Numbered from the stretch's first letter, positions 1 through 9,144 are shown. The stretch: DNA of 64,000 nucleotides from Vibrio hyugaensis (GCF_002906655.1 NZ_CP025794.1:744001-808000); one strand, 5' to 3'. Made by a program: numbers and translations. Notes: a model not told the origin generated them from the letters alone.

Positions 1-326
1 AACAAGGCAGTACCGTTTGGTCGCACATCATTTAACGCCCGTAAGGGTAAGCGTAACGATTCGAATACCTCATCCATGTTGTAATCGTCACGGGTGTTTA
101 GCTCTATCAGGGATGTTTTAATGCTCGGCATTAACGCTTCTAAATAGCGGTCTAAAACGGCTCTAACGAGCGTCTTTTTATCGCCAAAGTGGTAGTTCAC
201 CGAAGCAAGGTTTACGTTCGCCTTACCAGTAATGGTTCTTAGCGATGTGTCATTGAAGCCGTATTCTGCAAATAGTCCTTCTGCTACATCGAGTATTTTT
301 TCTTTTGTTGTACTTCTCGGGGCCAT
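1..326 (-). CDS. psrA: TetR-family fatty-acid-type regulator, PsrA-like (3' end outside window)
   Basis: Only the N-terminal 108 residues are in the window. They begin MAPRSTTKEKILDVAEGLFA and carry a TetR helix-turn-helix ending in the motif NLASVNYHFGDKKTLV (about residues 38-53). The sequence closely resembles PsrA, the acyl-CoA or fatty-acid-responsive repressor of Pseudomonas and Vibrio, which controls beta-oxidation genes and itself. The ATG at 326 is the only start that precedes the HTH. Upstream lies an AAAC-N4-GTTT palindrome matching the described PsrA box, which supports both the identity and autoregulation. The ligand domain is not visible, so another TetR subgroup remains possible. 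Confidence 0.75.
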   Translation of the reverse strand, partial: MAPRSTTKEKILDVAEGLFAEYGFNDTSLRTITGKANVNLASVNYHFGDKKTLVRAVLDRYLEALMPSIKTSLIELNTRDDYNMDEVFESLRLPLRALNDVRPNGTAL

Positions 327-342
327 TTCAATCACTCGTATT

Positions 343-354
343 AAACAACTGTTT
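343..354. promoter_or_regulatory. Putative PsrA operator
   Basis: AAACAACTGTTT has arms AAAC and GTTT separated by four bases and is followed by G. It fits the published PsrA consensus (G/C)AAAC-N2-4-GTTT(G/C) and lies 17 bp upstream of the regulator's start codon, a place suited to autorepression. The match is by eye. Confidence 0.5.
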
Positions 355-630
355 GAAATATACTCTCGAAACGACAGATTAACAAACGATTAACATCACA
401 TTTTCAAGCATTGGTCTGACCAGGCATAGAAAGTGCAGGCGTAAAGGAATGAATTTAAAGCGAATATTATTTTGTGAAAAAAACTTCTAAAAAAAATGGA
501 ACTGAATGGAATTAGCTCGGTCTGAATTACTGTAACAACTAGGGCATTTAAAGTTTTTCAGGCCGTCAAACTTGTTTCTTTCTGGTTGTTACATTGCTGC
601 TTTTTCTTATTAACTCCTATGTTTGTATCC

Positions 631-661
631 GCCCAGATAAATTTTCTTCTGGGCTTTTTTT
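631..661 (+). terminator. Rho-independent terminator without an obvious gene
   Basis: Stem GCCCAGA (631-637) pairs with TCTGGGC (648-654) and is followed by seven T. It terminates plus-strand transcription, but no plus-strand gene lies upstream within the window, so it may end a small RNA encoded somewhere between about 430 and 631. The rest of the 327-772 gap shows no convincing open frame. Confidence 0.7.
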
Positions 662-710
662 CATCTGTCGTTCCCCGCTATGCACTAACAAATAGTAAAT
701 CCAAGATATA

Positions 711-737
711 AAAAAAACCTCTCAATTGAGAGGTTTT
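711..737 (-). terminator. Terminator of nhaA
   Basis: The perfect palindrome CCTCTCAATTGAGAGG is flanked by A-run on the left and T-run on the right, so it can work in both directions. It lies 36 bp past the nhaA stop codon. Confidence 0.8.
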
Positions 738-772
738 CGTATTTCAAATTGCTGCTCTAAACGCGGTTCGCT

Positions 773-1942
773 TTAGTATTCCTCAACAACCTCTTCTGAC
801 GCCTGCTTTGGCAACGAGAAATGCAGTAACGCATAGCCAAGTACAGCAGCAGTGGTAGAGCCCATCAGGATGCCTAGTCGAGCATAAGTGTCAAACTCAG
901 GACTCACGTTTGCAAATGCCAATGATGAGATGAAGATAGACATCGTAAAGCCGATACCACACAACACTGACACCGCAAAGATATGCATAAAGTTCACGCC
1001 TTTAGGCAGCTTAGCAATACCTAGTTTCACTGCAGCCCAACTGAATGTGAAGATACCCAGCGGCTTACCAACCAACAGACCCAGAGCAATACCTAATGGC
1101 AGCATTGAAGTCAGACCTGACATCGATACGCCCTCTAATGAGATACCAGCGTTTGCGAATGCAAATAGAGGAAGAATACCGAATGCTACATATGGGTGAA
1201 GTGCATGCTCCATGTGTTTTAGTGGAGAGTGTTCGCCCTTCTTACCTTTCAGTGGGATAGCAAAACCGATCACCACACCTGCCAATGTTGCATGGACGCC
1301 AGATTTCAGAACCGCGAACCAGAGAATAGCACCAACGATCATATACGGCGTGAGCTTAGTTACACCTTTTGCGTTTAGCATAAAGAGCAAGCCCGTCATC
1401 GCAAAACCAACCAACAATGCCATCGTTGATAGGTCACCGGTGTAAAACAACGCGATGATCACAACAACACCAAGGTCATCAATGATTGCGAGTGCAAGCA
1501 AGAACACTTTCAAAGCAATTGGTACACGTTTACCCAATAGCGCCATGATACCAAGTGCAAATGCGATATCTGTCGCCGCTGGAATTGCCCAACCAGAGAT
1601 CGCTTCAGGGTCGCCAGCATTGAAAGCAACGTAAACAAGTGCAGGAGCCAACATGCCGCCAACCGCAGCAATTGCCGGGAAGATTGCGGTTTCTTTCGAT
1701 TTTAGTGCGCCTTCAAGTAGCTCACGCTTTACTTCAAGGCCAATAAGTAGGAAAAACACAGCCATTAGGCCGTCGTTGATCCAGTGAGACACTGACATAC
1801 CAAGTACATAAGTATGCAGCATTGCTTGATAAGTTTCGCCAAGTGGTGTGTTAGCAATGGTCATCGCAATTGCTGCCGCAATTACCAGAAGAATACCACC
1901 AGCGGATTCCATTTTGAAAAAGTCACGAATGACATCGTTCAT
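773..1942 (-). CDS. nhaA: Na+/H+ antiporter NhaA
   Basis: Inner-membrane electrogenic antiporter that expels Na+ in exchange for H+, for pH and sodium homeostasis. The 389 residues match the usual length (E. coli 388). The key aspartates are present: Asp125 in the motif [11 protein letters not shown] (E. coli Asp133) and the Asp155-Asp156 pair in [10 protein letters not shown] (E. coli 163/164). About twelve hydrophobic segments are visible. The ATG is preceded by an AAGGGCG ribosome site. The gene stands alone with its own terminator. No nhaR neighbour is visible, so its regulation cannot be told from this window. Confidence 0.97.
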   Translation of the reverse strand: MNDVIRDFFKMESAGGILLVIAAAIAMTIANTPLGETYQAMLHTYVLGMSVSHWINDGLMAVFFLLIGLEVKRELLEGALKSKETAIFPAIAAVGGMLAPALVYVAFNAGDPEAISGWAIPAATDIAFALGIMALLGKRVPIALKVFLLALAIIDDLGVVVIIALFYTGDLSTMALLVGFAMTGLLFMLNAKGVTKLTPYMIVGAILWFAVLKSGVHATLAGVVIGFAIPLKGKKGEHSPLKHMEHALHPYVAFGILPLFAFANAGISLEGVSMSGLTSMLPLGIALGLLVGKPLGIFTFSWAAVKLGIAKLPKGVNFMHIFAVSVLCGIGFTMSIFISSLAFANVSPEFDTYARLGILMGSTTAAVLGYALLHFSLPKQASEEVVEEY

Positions 1943-2233
1943 GATTTCGCCCTTATATTTATTATCTTAATAAACGATTAACAAAGAATGATGAGAGTGT
2001 ATAGCTGCTGAAAATTTTAGAATAATCGCTTGTTCAGAGTATAAACTTCGATTTTTCCGATGTATTCTTTACGACACATCGTATTTTTCAACAAGAACAT
2101 ATAAATTTACAAGACCTGACAATCTCCCTATAAGTCTATGTATTCACATAGATTACTATTAACTTAGTATAATATGTGACTGATTTTCGTGATTAACATG
2201 CAGTTTTACGACGAAAACTGCGTGTTTCAACGA
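1943..2233. other. AT-rich nhaA upstream region with hairpins
   Basis: No gene seen. The gap holds the nhaA promoter on the minus strand. It contains two perfect inverted repeats: TCTATGT/ACATAGA at 2135-2152 and GCAGTTTT/AAAACTGC at 2200-2221 (6-base loop). The second could act as an extra terminator or regulator site, but it has no T-run. Confidence 0.4.
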
Positions 2234-2237
2234 CAAA

Positions 2238-2264
2238 AAAGCCACCTTTGATGAGGTGGCTTTC
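2238..2264 (-). terminator. Terminator of the AttH/ABC operon
   Basis: Stem GCCACCT (2241-2247) pairs with AGGTGGC (2254-2260). The A-run on the left becomes a U-run on the minus strand. It lies just after the 2273 stop codon. Confidence 0.8.
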
Positions 2265-2272
2265 TGTTCTTT

Positions 2273-3400
2273 TTAGTAACCGGTGAGTTGCATAAATCCC
2301 CACGCCTCATTGGAACCCGATGCGAGTATCGGTCCTTCCCAATAAGGGATCACAAACGGAAGCCACATGTCCGATTTTATGATTCTCGTCGTCAAATTGA
2401 TGTTGTGCTCGGGGACATTAATGATCCATTGCAGCGGTAGCCTTCTTCCGTTTGATAAGCCAGTGACCTGCAAAGGTGTCATGGTTAATTCTTTCTCAGT
2501 TAAGTTGATCACCTTACCGGAACGTGTCGCTAAAGTGCCAAACAGATGGGGAACCTGTCCATGATGACGATAGCGACTCACCGTAAGTGCTCGTCCATCA
2601 TCAAGATTGAAAACAAACCAGTCCCAGCCTTGTTGTCCTTCACCGATTAGGCCACTACCCCACTCTTTTTGCGTCCACGCAGCCCCTGTCACTTCAATAT
2701 CCCGACCATTTAAGGTTAGGTTGCCTTTTACATTTAAGAAAGGCGCACTGAAGCTAAAGGATGCGACAGATTGGAGCGCGTGCTTAACTTGAAAGCCTTT
2801 ATCGCCATTCACGACGAACGGGCCGCTAGTAGTGGTATTTAAATCCATACCAAAGGTATCCGTTGTCACCTCTAAGTTACCCGGAAAGGGCGTAGAACCT
2901 AACGCTCGCCACGTCCAATTATCTATCCACAGACGGAACGGGCGATTCGTCATTCCAGCTTGTCCAATTCCACCACGCGCCACTCTTTGTTCTTTCCATA
3001 CTTTAGAGCCATTGCTAATCACAATATGGGAGATAAAAAGCTGTGGATTTTGCCAACCTCTGGTATCACGCTCATCTGTTGCAACTCTAAAGTAGCTCCA
3101 TTGAACGTTGTAAACCTTGCCATGCTTATCTTGTAATTTGGCAAAGTAATTCCACCATTCATGTTGATAATCTGGATGGAAGCGAAAATCCTGAGGAAGC
3201 GAGACATGTTCATCTGGCAACACTGGTTCAAAGATCGTTTTGCTTTCTCTTTGTAGTACTGCGCTAATGTCACTCTCTTTCGTTGCCGTCGCTTCGGCCC
3301 AATGCGTGAAATACAGCGTCGCACCCGTTAATGCAATGAAAGCAATAAACACCAACACTGATATCGAGAAGATCTTTTTCGGCTTCATATTCTTCGTCAC
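2273..3400 (-). CDS. AttH/CrtC-like secreted lipocalin-fold hydrolase
   Basis: A 375-residue protein with an N-terminal hydrophobic anchor (about residues 9-30) and a soluble domain starting with the tryptophan-rich HPDYQHEWWNYFAKL motif. This is typical of the AttH family (predicted secreted hydrolase, CrtC-like lipocalin fold). It is expected to sit in the periplasm, anchored in the membrane. The start is GTG at 3400, which overlaps the permease stop as GTGA; an in-frame ATG four codons later is the alternative. It is the last gene of an operon with a LolD-type ATPase and an FtsX-type permease, an arrangement known for AttEFGH-type systems. The substrate is unknown; processing of an exported lipid or hydrophobic molecule is an inference. 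Confidence 0.8.
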   Translation of the reverse strand: MTKNMKPKKIFSISVLVFIAFIALTGATLYFTHWAEATATKESDISAVLQRESKTIFEPVLPDEHVSLPQDFRFHPDYQHEWWNYFAKLQDKHGKVYNVQWSYFRVATDERDTRGWQNPQLFISHIVISNGSKVWKEQRVARGGIGQAGMTNRPFRLWIDNWTWRALGSTPFPGNLEVTTDTFGMDLNTTTSGPFVVNGDKGFQVKHALQSVASFSFSAPFLNVKGNLTLNGRDIEVTGAAWTQKEWGSGLIGEGQQGWDWFVFNLDDGRALTVSRYRHHGQVPHLFGTLATRSGKVINLTEKELTMTPLQVTGLSNGRRLPLQWIINVPEHNINLTTRIIKSDMWLPFVIPYWEGPILASGSNEAWGFMQLTGY

Positions 3401-5850
3401 AGAGCATCCCTCAACGACTTCATCGGAGTACTCTTAATCATTCTGATCACTGGCAATGCCCCCGCGATCATGATGGCAAACATCGCCCAAGCAATCGTCT
3501 GAACATACTCCCAAGGGATCGTTTGCAACTCTAAAGACCAGCCAAAAGATTGCTTAATAATGATATCAACAATCAAATGTGCCAACGCTAATCCGAGAGG
3601 GACGGCAATAATGGCGGAGATCATACCAAAAGCAAACAACTGTAACCCACCAAGGAGGACAAGCTCTTTACCCGACACGCCCATACAACGAAGTAAAGAA
3701 AAGTGCCTTTGCCGTGAAAATTCGCCAGCAAGGGTGGCAAAGAACAAGCCAAACACAGCAATAATCAACGTAATGTTGCCTAGTGTGCCTGCAATCGCAA
3801 AGGTGTGGTCAAACACTCGCATGGCTTGGTTATAGATATTGTTGTTGTCGAAGACTCGGTCTTGTGACAAGCGGAACACGTTTTCTAAGCGACGTTTCAA
3901 ACCTTCGCCATTCACATTATCTTCAAGTAAAACACCAAGCCCCACGTTGCCCGAACCAGCAAAGGCATACAGCCAATTTCGATGCGACATCATTACTTGG
4001 TTATATGGATTCCCGTAATCGTAGTAAACACCGACGACTTGCCACCCTCCACCTAGTGGCGGCTGAAGATCGATATAGTCGCCAGGACGAATATCGAGTT
4101 TCAACGCCATGGATTCACTCACCATAAGACTCTTTGAGTGATGTAAGTGATACCAATAATTAGGCACGCCAAGTTTTACCGTTAGTGAATCAAGTTCTCC
4201 TTCCGAAGCACCAGTGCTCACCACTTGAAGTGCGCCACGTTCTGTAGGGACGTCTTTTTCCCAACGCCACCAAACGGCATCGACTTCAGGTTGTTCTTTT
4301 AACCAAGCACTCATGCGAGCTGCTGAGTTGTTCGTAGGGTAGATGTAGATATCTGCAGCAAGACGTTGGCTCAACCATTTGTCGGTCGTATCACGGAAAC
4401 TGCCTACCATGGTCTCAACACCAATGTTCGCCGCAAGTGCCAGCATAAAGGCCATCGTAGCAACACCTCGGTAACTCATGCTTGCCGCCGCATCAGCGAA
4501 GAACCAACGGACACGAACCCAACGTAGGGAATAAGAAAAGCTTTGGAACATATGCCACATAAAAAACGGCATAAACAACGCAACACTGATCAGCATTAAT
4601 GCAATGATCGCAAATCCCGATTCTTGCGTTCTCGGTGCTTGGTAAACCGCTACCGCTGCCACACAGAAAGCGCATGCAGCAAACGCCTGCCAAGAGAATT
4701 CACGTCCAGCAAAACGCATGAGTGATAAGCGCGAAGAGAGACGGATCGGTTGAGACTTCAGCAGACGAATCAAAGGCCACAAACAAGAAATCAACGCACC
4801 CAATGCCGACATAGCCAAGCTGTACAAACTGGATTCCCACGACCAACCAATGGTTAGACCTACATTGGCATCGTATAAATCACTTAGGCTAGATGACACC
4901 GCAGGGATAAGCTCATTCGCTAAGATCAAACCGAAGAAGTTACCACAAGCCCATGCAACTAAGACAAGAATGGTCAGTTCCAGCATCAATGCCTGTGCTA
5001 ACTGCATACCATTCACACCTGTCTGACGAAGAATACCCACCAAACGCTGGCGTTGAATAAAAGACAAAGACATTGCTTGATAGAAGATAAACAGGCCAAC
5101 GAGGAACGATAACATCCCCATCGCTGTCAGATTCATATGGAATGCTTTAGTCAGTGACTCTAATTCTGTGCGGCTATTGCGAACAAGCGTCATACCGTTG
5201 GGTAGCATGTTTTTTAGCGCCAGAACTTTTTCTTCTGGCATTTCACCACAAGCAATAGCGGACAAGCCTGAACTGCGCTGTAGCATTCTTAACAAAGAGA
5301 TATCGGTCACTAAACGTGTGCCGGAAAGCAAATTGTCGCTGTCCACCTTTAAAGGCCCAAGTTGGCTACCATCATTAAGCGTAATGAAGTCACCATCACT
5401 CCATGACATATGTGAGGCTAAATCTTGGCTGACTAAGATTGGATACGGCGGCTTCATTAGCGTTAGCATTGGAAGGTCTTTTAACGATTTACCTTGCTGT
5501 AGCGGCAGCAGTGCGACTGGGTCAATGCCAACCAGCATCAAGTTCATGTCTGCTTTGGTGTCCAAATGAAGGACATCGAATGGCGCACATTGGTTAAAGC
5601 CAGCCCGACGAAGCTGGATATAAAAGCCTTGCGGAATTTTGTTTGCGGAGTGTTTAGTGCGAATACGGTAAGGCAAAGGGTTGGAAAAAAGTTTCTCACC
5701 GGTTTCGTAGCTTTGTTTAGCATGTTGGTTAATTGAAGTCACACCAACAAGGAGCGAAACTCCAAGGGTTAAACCAAGCCAAACAAGAATAATTTGAAGT
5801 GGATAACGACGGTAATGACCGAGTAGCGCCTTAACTACGGGCCATAACAT
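3397..5850 (-). CDS. ABC transporter permease, FtsX/LolCE-like
   Basis: An 817-residue inner-membrane protein with an N-terminal segment (PLQIILVWLGLTLGVSLLVGV), a periplasmic part, a central block of membrane helices and a C-terminal FtsX-like domain ending with RMIKSTPMKSLRDAL. This duplicated layout is typical of large MacB/LolC-related permeases that work on lipoproteins or lipids rather than small solutes. I place the start at the ATG at 5850, because AAGGAGGG precedes it by seven bases; a longer frame reaches 5937 but has no such site. It overlaps the ATPase gene by 20 bp and the downstream AttH gene by 4 bp, so translation of all three is probably coupled. Confidence 0.85.
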   Translation of the reverse strand: MLWPVVKALLGHYRRYPLQIILVWLGLTLGVSLLVGVTSINQHAKQSYETGEKLFSNPLPYRIRTKHSANKIPQGFYIQLRRAGFNQCAPFDVLHLDTKADMNLMLVGIDPVALLPLQQGKSLKDLPMLTLMKPPYPILVSQDLASHMSWSDGDFITLNDGSQLGPLKVDSDNLLSGTRLVTDISLLRMLQRSSGLSAIACGEMPEEKVLALKNMLPNGMTLVRNSRTELESLTKAFHMNLTAMGMLSFLVGLFIFYQAMSLSFIQRQRLVGILRQTGVNGMQLAQALMLELTILVLVAWACGNFFGLILANELIPAVSSSLSDLYDANVGLTIGWSWESSLYSLAMSALGALISCLWPLIRLLKSQPIRLSSRLSLMRFAGREFSWQAFAACAFCVAAVAVYQAPRTQESGFAIIALMLISVALFMPFFMWHMFQSFSYSLRWVRVRWFFADAAASMSYRGVATMAFMLALAANIGVETMVGSFRDTTDKWLSQRLAADIYIYPTNNSAARMSAWLKEQPEVDAVWWRWEKDVPTERGALQVVSTGASEGELDSLTVKLGVPNYWYHLHHSKSLMVSESMALKLDIRPGDYIDLQPPLGGGWQVVGVYYDYGNPYNQVMMSHRNWLYAFAGSGNVGLGVLLEDNVNGEGLKRRLENVFRLSQDRVFDNNNIYNQAMRVFDHTFAIAGTLGNITLIIAVFGLFFATLAGEFSRQRHFSLLRCMGVSGKELVLLGGLQLFAFGMISAIIAVPLGLALAHLIVDIIIKQSFGWSLELQTIPWEYVQTIAWAMFAIMIAGALPVIRMIKSTPMKSLRDAL

Positions 5851-6502
5851 GCAGTTGCCCTCCTTGAAGACGGATACGGCCTTCCATGTGCTCAGCAACC
5901 TTTTCACTGTGCGTAACCAACAACAGAGTACATTCAAGCTGACGAGCTAAACTGGTCAATAAGCGCATTACCGCTTCAGCATTTCGTTCATCTAAGCTAC
6001 CAGTCGGCTCATCGGCGAGCAGGATCTTTGGTTCCATATACAGAGCACGGGCAATTGCAGCACGTTGCTGCTGACCACCAGACACTTCTTCAGGGTAACG
6101 ACCTAAAAGCGGCATAAGATCGAGAGCAGAAAGAATTTGGCGCCACAAGCCTTTGTCTTCTGGTAAGCCTTTTAATTGGCGGCAGAAGCGGATGTTGTCA
6201 GCGATATTCAAGGTGGGAAGCAGGTTGAACTGCTGGAAGATATTACCAATGTTGTTGCGGCGGTAGAGTGTTCTAAGGTGTTCAGGTGCGCTATGCATTG
6301 CAAAGCTTGGGTATTGGATCTCGCCCGAATCGGCAGTATCAAGACCTGCGATAAGGTTAAGGAGCGTACTTTTCCCCGATCCACTTTCACCCATTAATGC
6401 GACTTGTTCACCTTGTTGTAATGTTAATTCTGCCCCTTGTAGTACAGGATGAAACTCTCCCCCGTCTACATAGCCTTTACATAGGTCTGACAGTTTTAAC
6501 AT
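5831..6502 (-). CDS. ABC transporter ATP-binding protein, LolD/MacB type
   Basis: A 223-residue ATPase with Walker A GESGSGKST (residues 38-46), Q-loop around Gln90-91, signature VSGGQQQR (140-147), Walker B ILLADEP (160-166) and a switch histidine in LLLVTHSEKVAE. The LADEPTGSLD wording is characteristic of the LolD/FtsE/MacB group. It is the first gene of the three-gene operon with the FtsX-like permease and AttH-like protein, and supplies energy at the cytoplasmic face. The essential lolD is normally next to lolC and lolE, so this is a paralogous system. Confidence 0.88.
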   Translation of the reverse strand: MLKLSDLCKGYVDGGEFHPVLQGAELTLQQGEQVALMGESGSGKSTLLNLIAGLDTADSGEIQYPSFAMHSAPEHLRTLYRRNNIGNIFQQFNLLPTLNIADNIRFCRQLKGLPEDKGLWRQILSALDLMPLLGRYPEEVSGGQQQRAAIARALYMEPKILLADEPTGSLDERNAEAVMRLLTSLARQLECTLLLVTHSEKVAEHMEGRIRLQGGQLHVMARS

Positions 6503-6566
6503 TGATTTTGCCGCTCAAATGGTGTTTAAAAATTGGAATCAGAATCTACACTAAAATCCTGTTGGT

Positions 6567-6609
6567 AGGAAGTATTTTGAATAGTTGATCACACTATCAG
6601 AGTACAAAT
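6567..6609. other. Upstream region of the ABC/AttH operon
   Basis: The short stretch between the operon's first ATG and the duplicated MATE segment must contain its promoter on the minus strand. Nothing distinctive is seen apart from the palindromic core TTGATCACACTATCAG. Confidence 0.3.
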
Positions 6610-6768
6610 GCAACTTGTCTCGCGACCCTTCCTAAGCATCGATCAAATTTTTCATCCATTTCTTGCTCGCCATGCGGTGTGGGCATGTCCCCCACTTCAC
6701 CACTTCTTCGGTCAAAAACAGTAAATAAACCCACTGTGACTCAAAGCCTAGGTAGGTAGCGCTAAAGG
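6610..6768. repeat. Direct repeat, left copy (MATE 3' end)
   Basis: The 159 bp align without gaps to 10219-10377, the 3' end of the intact MATE gene, with 12 mismatches by hand count (about 92% identity). Eight of the mismatches fall in the last 40 bp. The two copies have the same orientation and bracket the adhesin/TetR segment. Confidence 0.9.
6632..6768 (-). pseudogene. Remnant of MATE efflux gene 3' end
   Basis: Read on the minus strand, the repeat keeps an open frame of about 44 residues corresponding to the MATE C-terminus (it includes GFESQWVYLLFLTEEVVKWG). It ends at TAG (6634-6632), where the intact copy has CAG and continues nine more residues. The rest of the MATE gene is absent. 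The open frame suggests it was once the real end of a MATE gene that stopped at NLIDA, not random decay. Confidence 0.8.
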
Positions 6769-6817
6769 TTACGTTTAGCTTTTCTGGTTCGCAAGTTCAT
6801 GAAACGGAGGCATTGAA

Positions 6818-6883
6818 GTGAAACAACTAGACAGAATCTATCTTAGTTATTATTGGATGCAATCTACTTGTCCACGTCGATAG
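6818..6883 (+). other. 21-codon ORF with strong ribosome site (possible leader or truncated gene)
   Basis: GTG preceded by GGAGG at seven bases opens a frame encoding MKQLDRIYLSYYWMQSTCPR plus one Arg, then TAG. It lies in the accessory segment, next to the repeat edge. It may be a leader peptide or the broken start of a lost gene; I recognise no family. Confidence 0.25.
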
Positions 6884-6959
6884 CAACCGCGGTAGCTTTT
6901 GAATCTAGGTCAGAACACATTATGATGCTCATTATGGGTGGCTATAATATTCTCTTACG

Positions 6960-6989
6960 AAAAGAGGCTCATCCTAAGATGAGCCTACT
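6960..6989 (-). terminator. Terminator of the adhesin gene
   Basis: AGGCTCATC (6966-6974) pairs with GATGAGCCT (6979-6987) around a four-base loop. On the minus strand it is followed by CTTTTCG. It lies about 60 bp past the adhesin stop codon. Confidence 0.75.
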
Positions 6990-7049
6990 GAGTAAAAACC
7001 CCCTACTAACCTAGGTGTTCAGGGTAAACGTTACGTTTATAGGTAATTC

Positions 7050-9128
7050 TTACCAAGCGTATGACAGACCTGCACCTACAGAGTAGTCTACTTCGTTGCC
7101 GCTCGTACCAGATAGGTTCGCATTGGCAGTCCAGTTCTCGTTGATGCGATGAGCATAACCTACTGCAATCGCGTTTTGTGAACCTGAGTTACCCAAGCCA
7201 ACGCCAATTGCGTTAGTCTGGTTTGAAGACAGGTATGGACGCGCCGCTGTTACTGCTTGTGATGTTGCCATCACTGTTTCTAAGTCTTCTTCGATCCCGT
7301 CGATACGTGAGTTAATACCAGCAATTTGAGTATCAGTGTAAGATTTAGCATCACTCAATGCCTTATCTGCGTATTGTTGTGCCTGCTCGTTACCAGTATT
7401 GTATAGCTCTTCAAGACCATTTTGCACATAAGCGACTGCTTGACCTTCACCAATTGAGCCAAGCTCATGAGCCGGGACACCCTGTGATGGTGGGTTGATA
7501 CCGAAGTCTGGGTCTTGTGGTGCAAGCTTAGAACCTTTCTCTTGAAGAGTCTTAGCGGCACCTTGTAGCTTGTTAACTGCAACGTCCATCTTAGCTTGTA
7601 GAGTAGCTGACGCATCACGTAGTGCTGACTCTGCTTCTGGAGAGATACCAGTGCTAGGTACTTGTGGGTTCTCACCGTTCTGGAGTTCAGCAATTAGTTT
7701 AGCCTGTTCGTCTAGCTGCTTTTGCATCGCTGCGAACTGCGCTGCCATCTGTTCAGTTGCACTTTGTGCAGCTACTTCTAGCTCAGACTTACCAGCAGTA
7801 AGGTCAGTCTTTAGAGTTTGACTAGCTTCCATTAGGTCTTCAGCACCCGCTTTGATACCTTGAGCACCAGCTTGTAGTTTAGCTTTAGACTCTTGGCCTA
7901 GTGCCATTAAGTTCTCACCAGCTTCAGTCAGGTTAGTCACTGCATCAGACCAACGTTCACCACCAAGCTTAGGTGCATTGTCCAAGTCGCGCTCTGTCTT
8001 ACGCTCTGTTTGTTTGGTAAGTGCAGCGGCTTTGAATTCATCAGCAGATACTCGCAGTACGTTACCTTGCTTATCTGTAAGCTCAACATAACTCTCACCG
8101 TCGATAGTCAGGCCAGCATCAGTGATTTGGTAGTTAGAATCTCCGCGTTCAAGCATATTGTTAACCAAACGCGCTTTTGATTCACCGTCCATGTTATCCA
8201 CTTTATGCTTAACAATAACTGTTGCAGCTTCACGGATGTTGTCAGGGTTGCTCTTCATGTCACGGTCAACACGGCGCTCTTGGCGACGTTCTTGACCACG
8301 CTCTTTTCTTGCAATTTGGTTGTCATCTTTGTTGTTGTTCCAAGCTTTGAGAAGTAGGTGTTCAACATCAACTTTTTCGCCTTCTTCATCAGTCACGACT
8401 AACTCCCCCCCAATGACACGAACATCATACTCGTCAGTCATATCAGCTTTTTCTAGAATAAATTCAACGCCAGCAGCTTTTTGCTCAACAGTAGTCTGAC
8501 CACCAAACGTTGGCTTTTCAACTGGTAAACCATCTTCAAGTGGAGGATTAATTCCAACTGGCGGGCGCTCTATTGATGGCTCCTCAATGATATCACCAGC
8601 AGAGTCACGAACCACGTATGACGTGCCGCCATCGCCATCAGTCGTCATTTCAACTGAACCGTTAGCTCCTTGGAAAGTAACAACACCATCTGAACTTACA
8701 GACTTAGCGAGAACATACTCACCACCATCTGAGCCAACCGCCTTCAAGTATGATACTTCGTTACCACTAGCATCCACTGTCTTGTTAACGCTCAGACTAC
8801 CATCTTCGTTAGCCATCACCTTAGATTGGTATATAGTACCGTTGACGTCTTCCGCCTCAATAACATAGCCATTATCCATAAGCTTTAGTTTAGCTATTTC
8901 ACCAGTTGTCTTATTAACAAGTGTTAGTTCATTCTCGCCTTCAGCCCCAAATACAATTGAACCAAAACCATTTGAGCCTTCAATAATGACGTTGCCCTTT
9001 TCGATGCGGCATTCACCTTGGAACTGATCGCCAAACAAATCACATGGTGTTGCTTGTGAAGCATGAGCCGCACCCATTGTCAAACCAAGTGTTGTTGCTA
9101 CTGCTACAGAGAGAATTGTCTTTTTCAT
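7050..9128 (-). CDS. Trimeric autotransporter adhesin, YadA-like anchor
   Basis: A 692-residue outer-membrane protein. It has a Sec signal peptide (about 1-23, ending AAHA) and an N-terminal passenger rich in Gly, Asp and Glu. A charged stretch around residues 270-300 contains repeated RKERGQERRQERR-type sequence. A coiled-coil stalk follows (about 400-630, heptad-like KADMD/KLQGAAKTLQEK and SYTDTQIAGINSRIDGIEED). The C-terminal 55-60 residues form a YadA anchor (AIGVGLGNSGSQNAIAVGYA ... SVGAGLSYAW, ending in aromatic Trp). The usual Hep_Hag/SLG repeats are not obvious, so the passenger is unusual. It is a single gene with its own terminator. Two identical 12-mers upstream are candidate operators for the adjoining TetR protein. 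A role in surface attachment is inferred from the family. Confidence 0.85.
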   Translation of the reverse strand: MKKTILSVAVATTLGLTMGAAHASQATPCDLFGDQFQGECRIEKGNVIIEGSNGFGSIVFGAEGENELTLVNKTTGEIAKLKLMDNGYVIEAEDVNGTIYQSKVMANEDGSLSVNKTVDASGNEVSYLKAVGSDGGEYVLAKSVSSDGVVTFQGANGSVEMTTDGDGGTSYVVRDSAGDIIEEPSIERPPVGINPPLEDGLPVEKPTFGGQTTVEQKAAGVEFILEKADMTDEYDVRVIGGELVVTDEEGEKVDVEHLLLKAWNNNKDDNQIARKERGQERRQERRVDRDMKSNPDNIREAATVIVKHKVDNMDGESKARLVNNMLERGDSNYQITDAGLTIDGESYVELTDKQGNVLRVSADEFKAAALTKQTERKTERDLDNAPKLGGERWSDAVTNLTEAGENLMALGQESKAKLQAGAQGIKAGAEDLMEASQTLKTDLTAGKSELEVAAQSATEQMAAQFAAMQKQLDEQAKLIAELQNGENPQVPSTGISPEAESALRDASATLQAKMDVAVNKLQGAAKTLQEKGSKLAPQDPDFGINPPSQGVPAHELGSIGEGQAVAYVQNGLEELYNTGNEQAQQYADKALSDAKSYTDTQIAGINSRIDGIEEDLETVMATSQAVTAARPYLSSNQTNAIGVGLGNSGSQNAIAVGYAHRINENWTANANLSGTSGNEVDYSVGAGLSYAW

Positions 9129-9144
9129 AATACTTTACCTATAT

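Noticed and set aside
888..1199. Open frame antisense to nhaA, 103 codons
   Set aside because: It lies wholly inside nhaA, whose protein is unmistakable, and has no family features or ribosome site.
5851..5937. N-terminal extension of the FtsX-like permease
   Set aside because: The extension overlaps the ATPase gene and lacks a ribosome site. The ATG at 5850 has AAGGAGGG.
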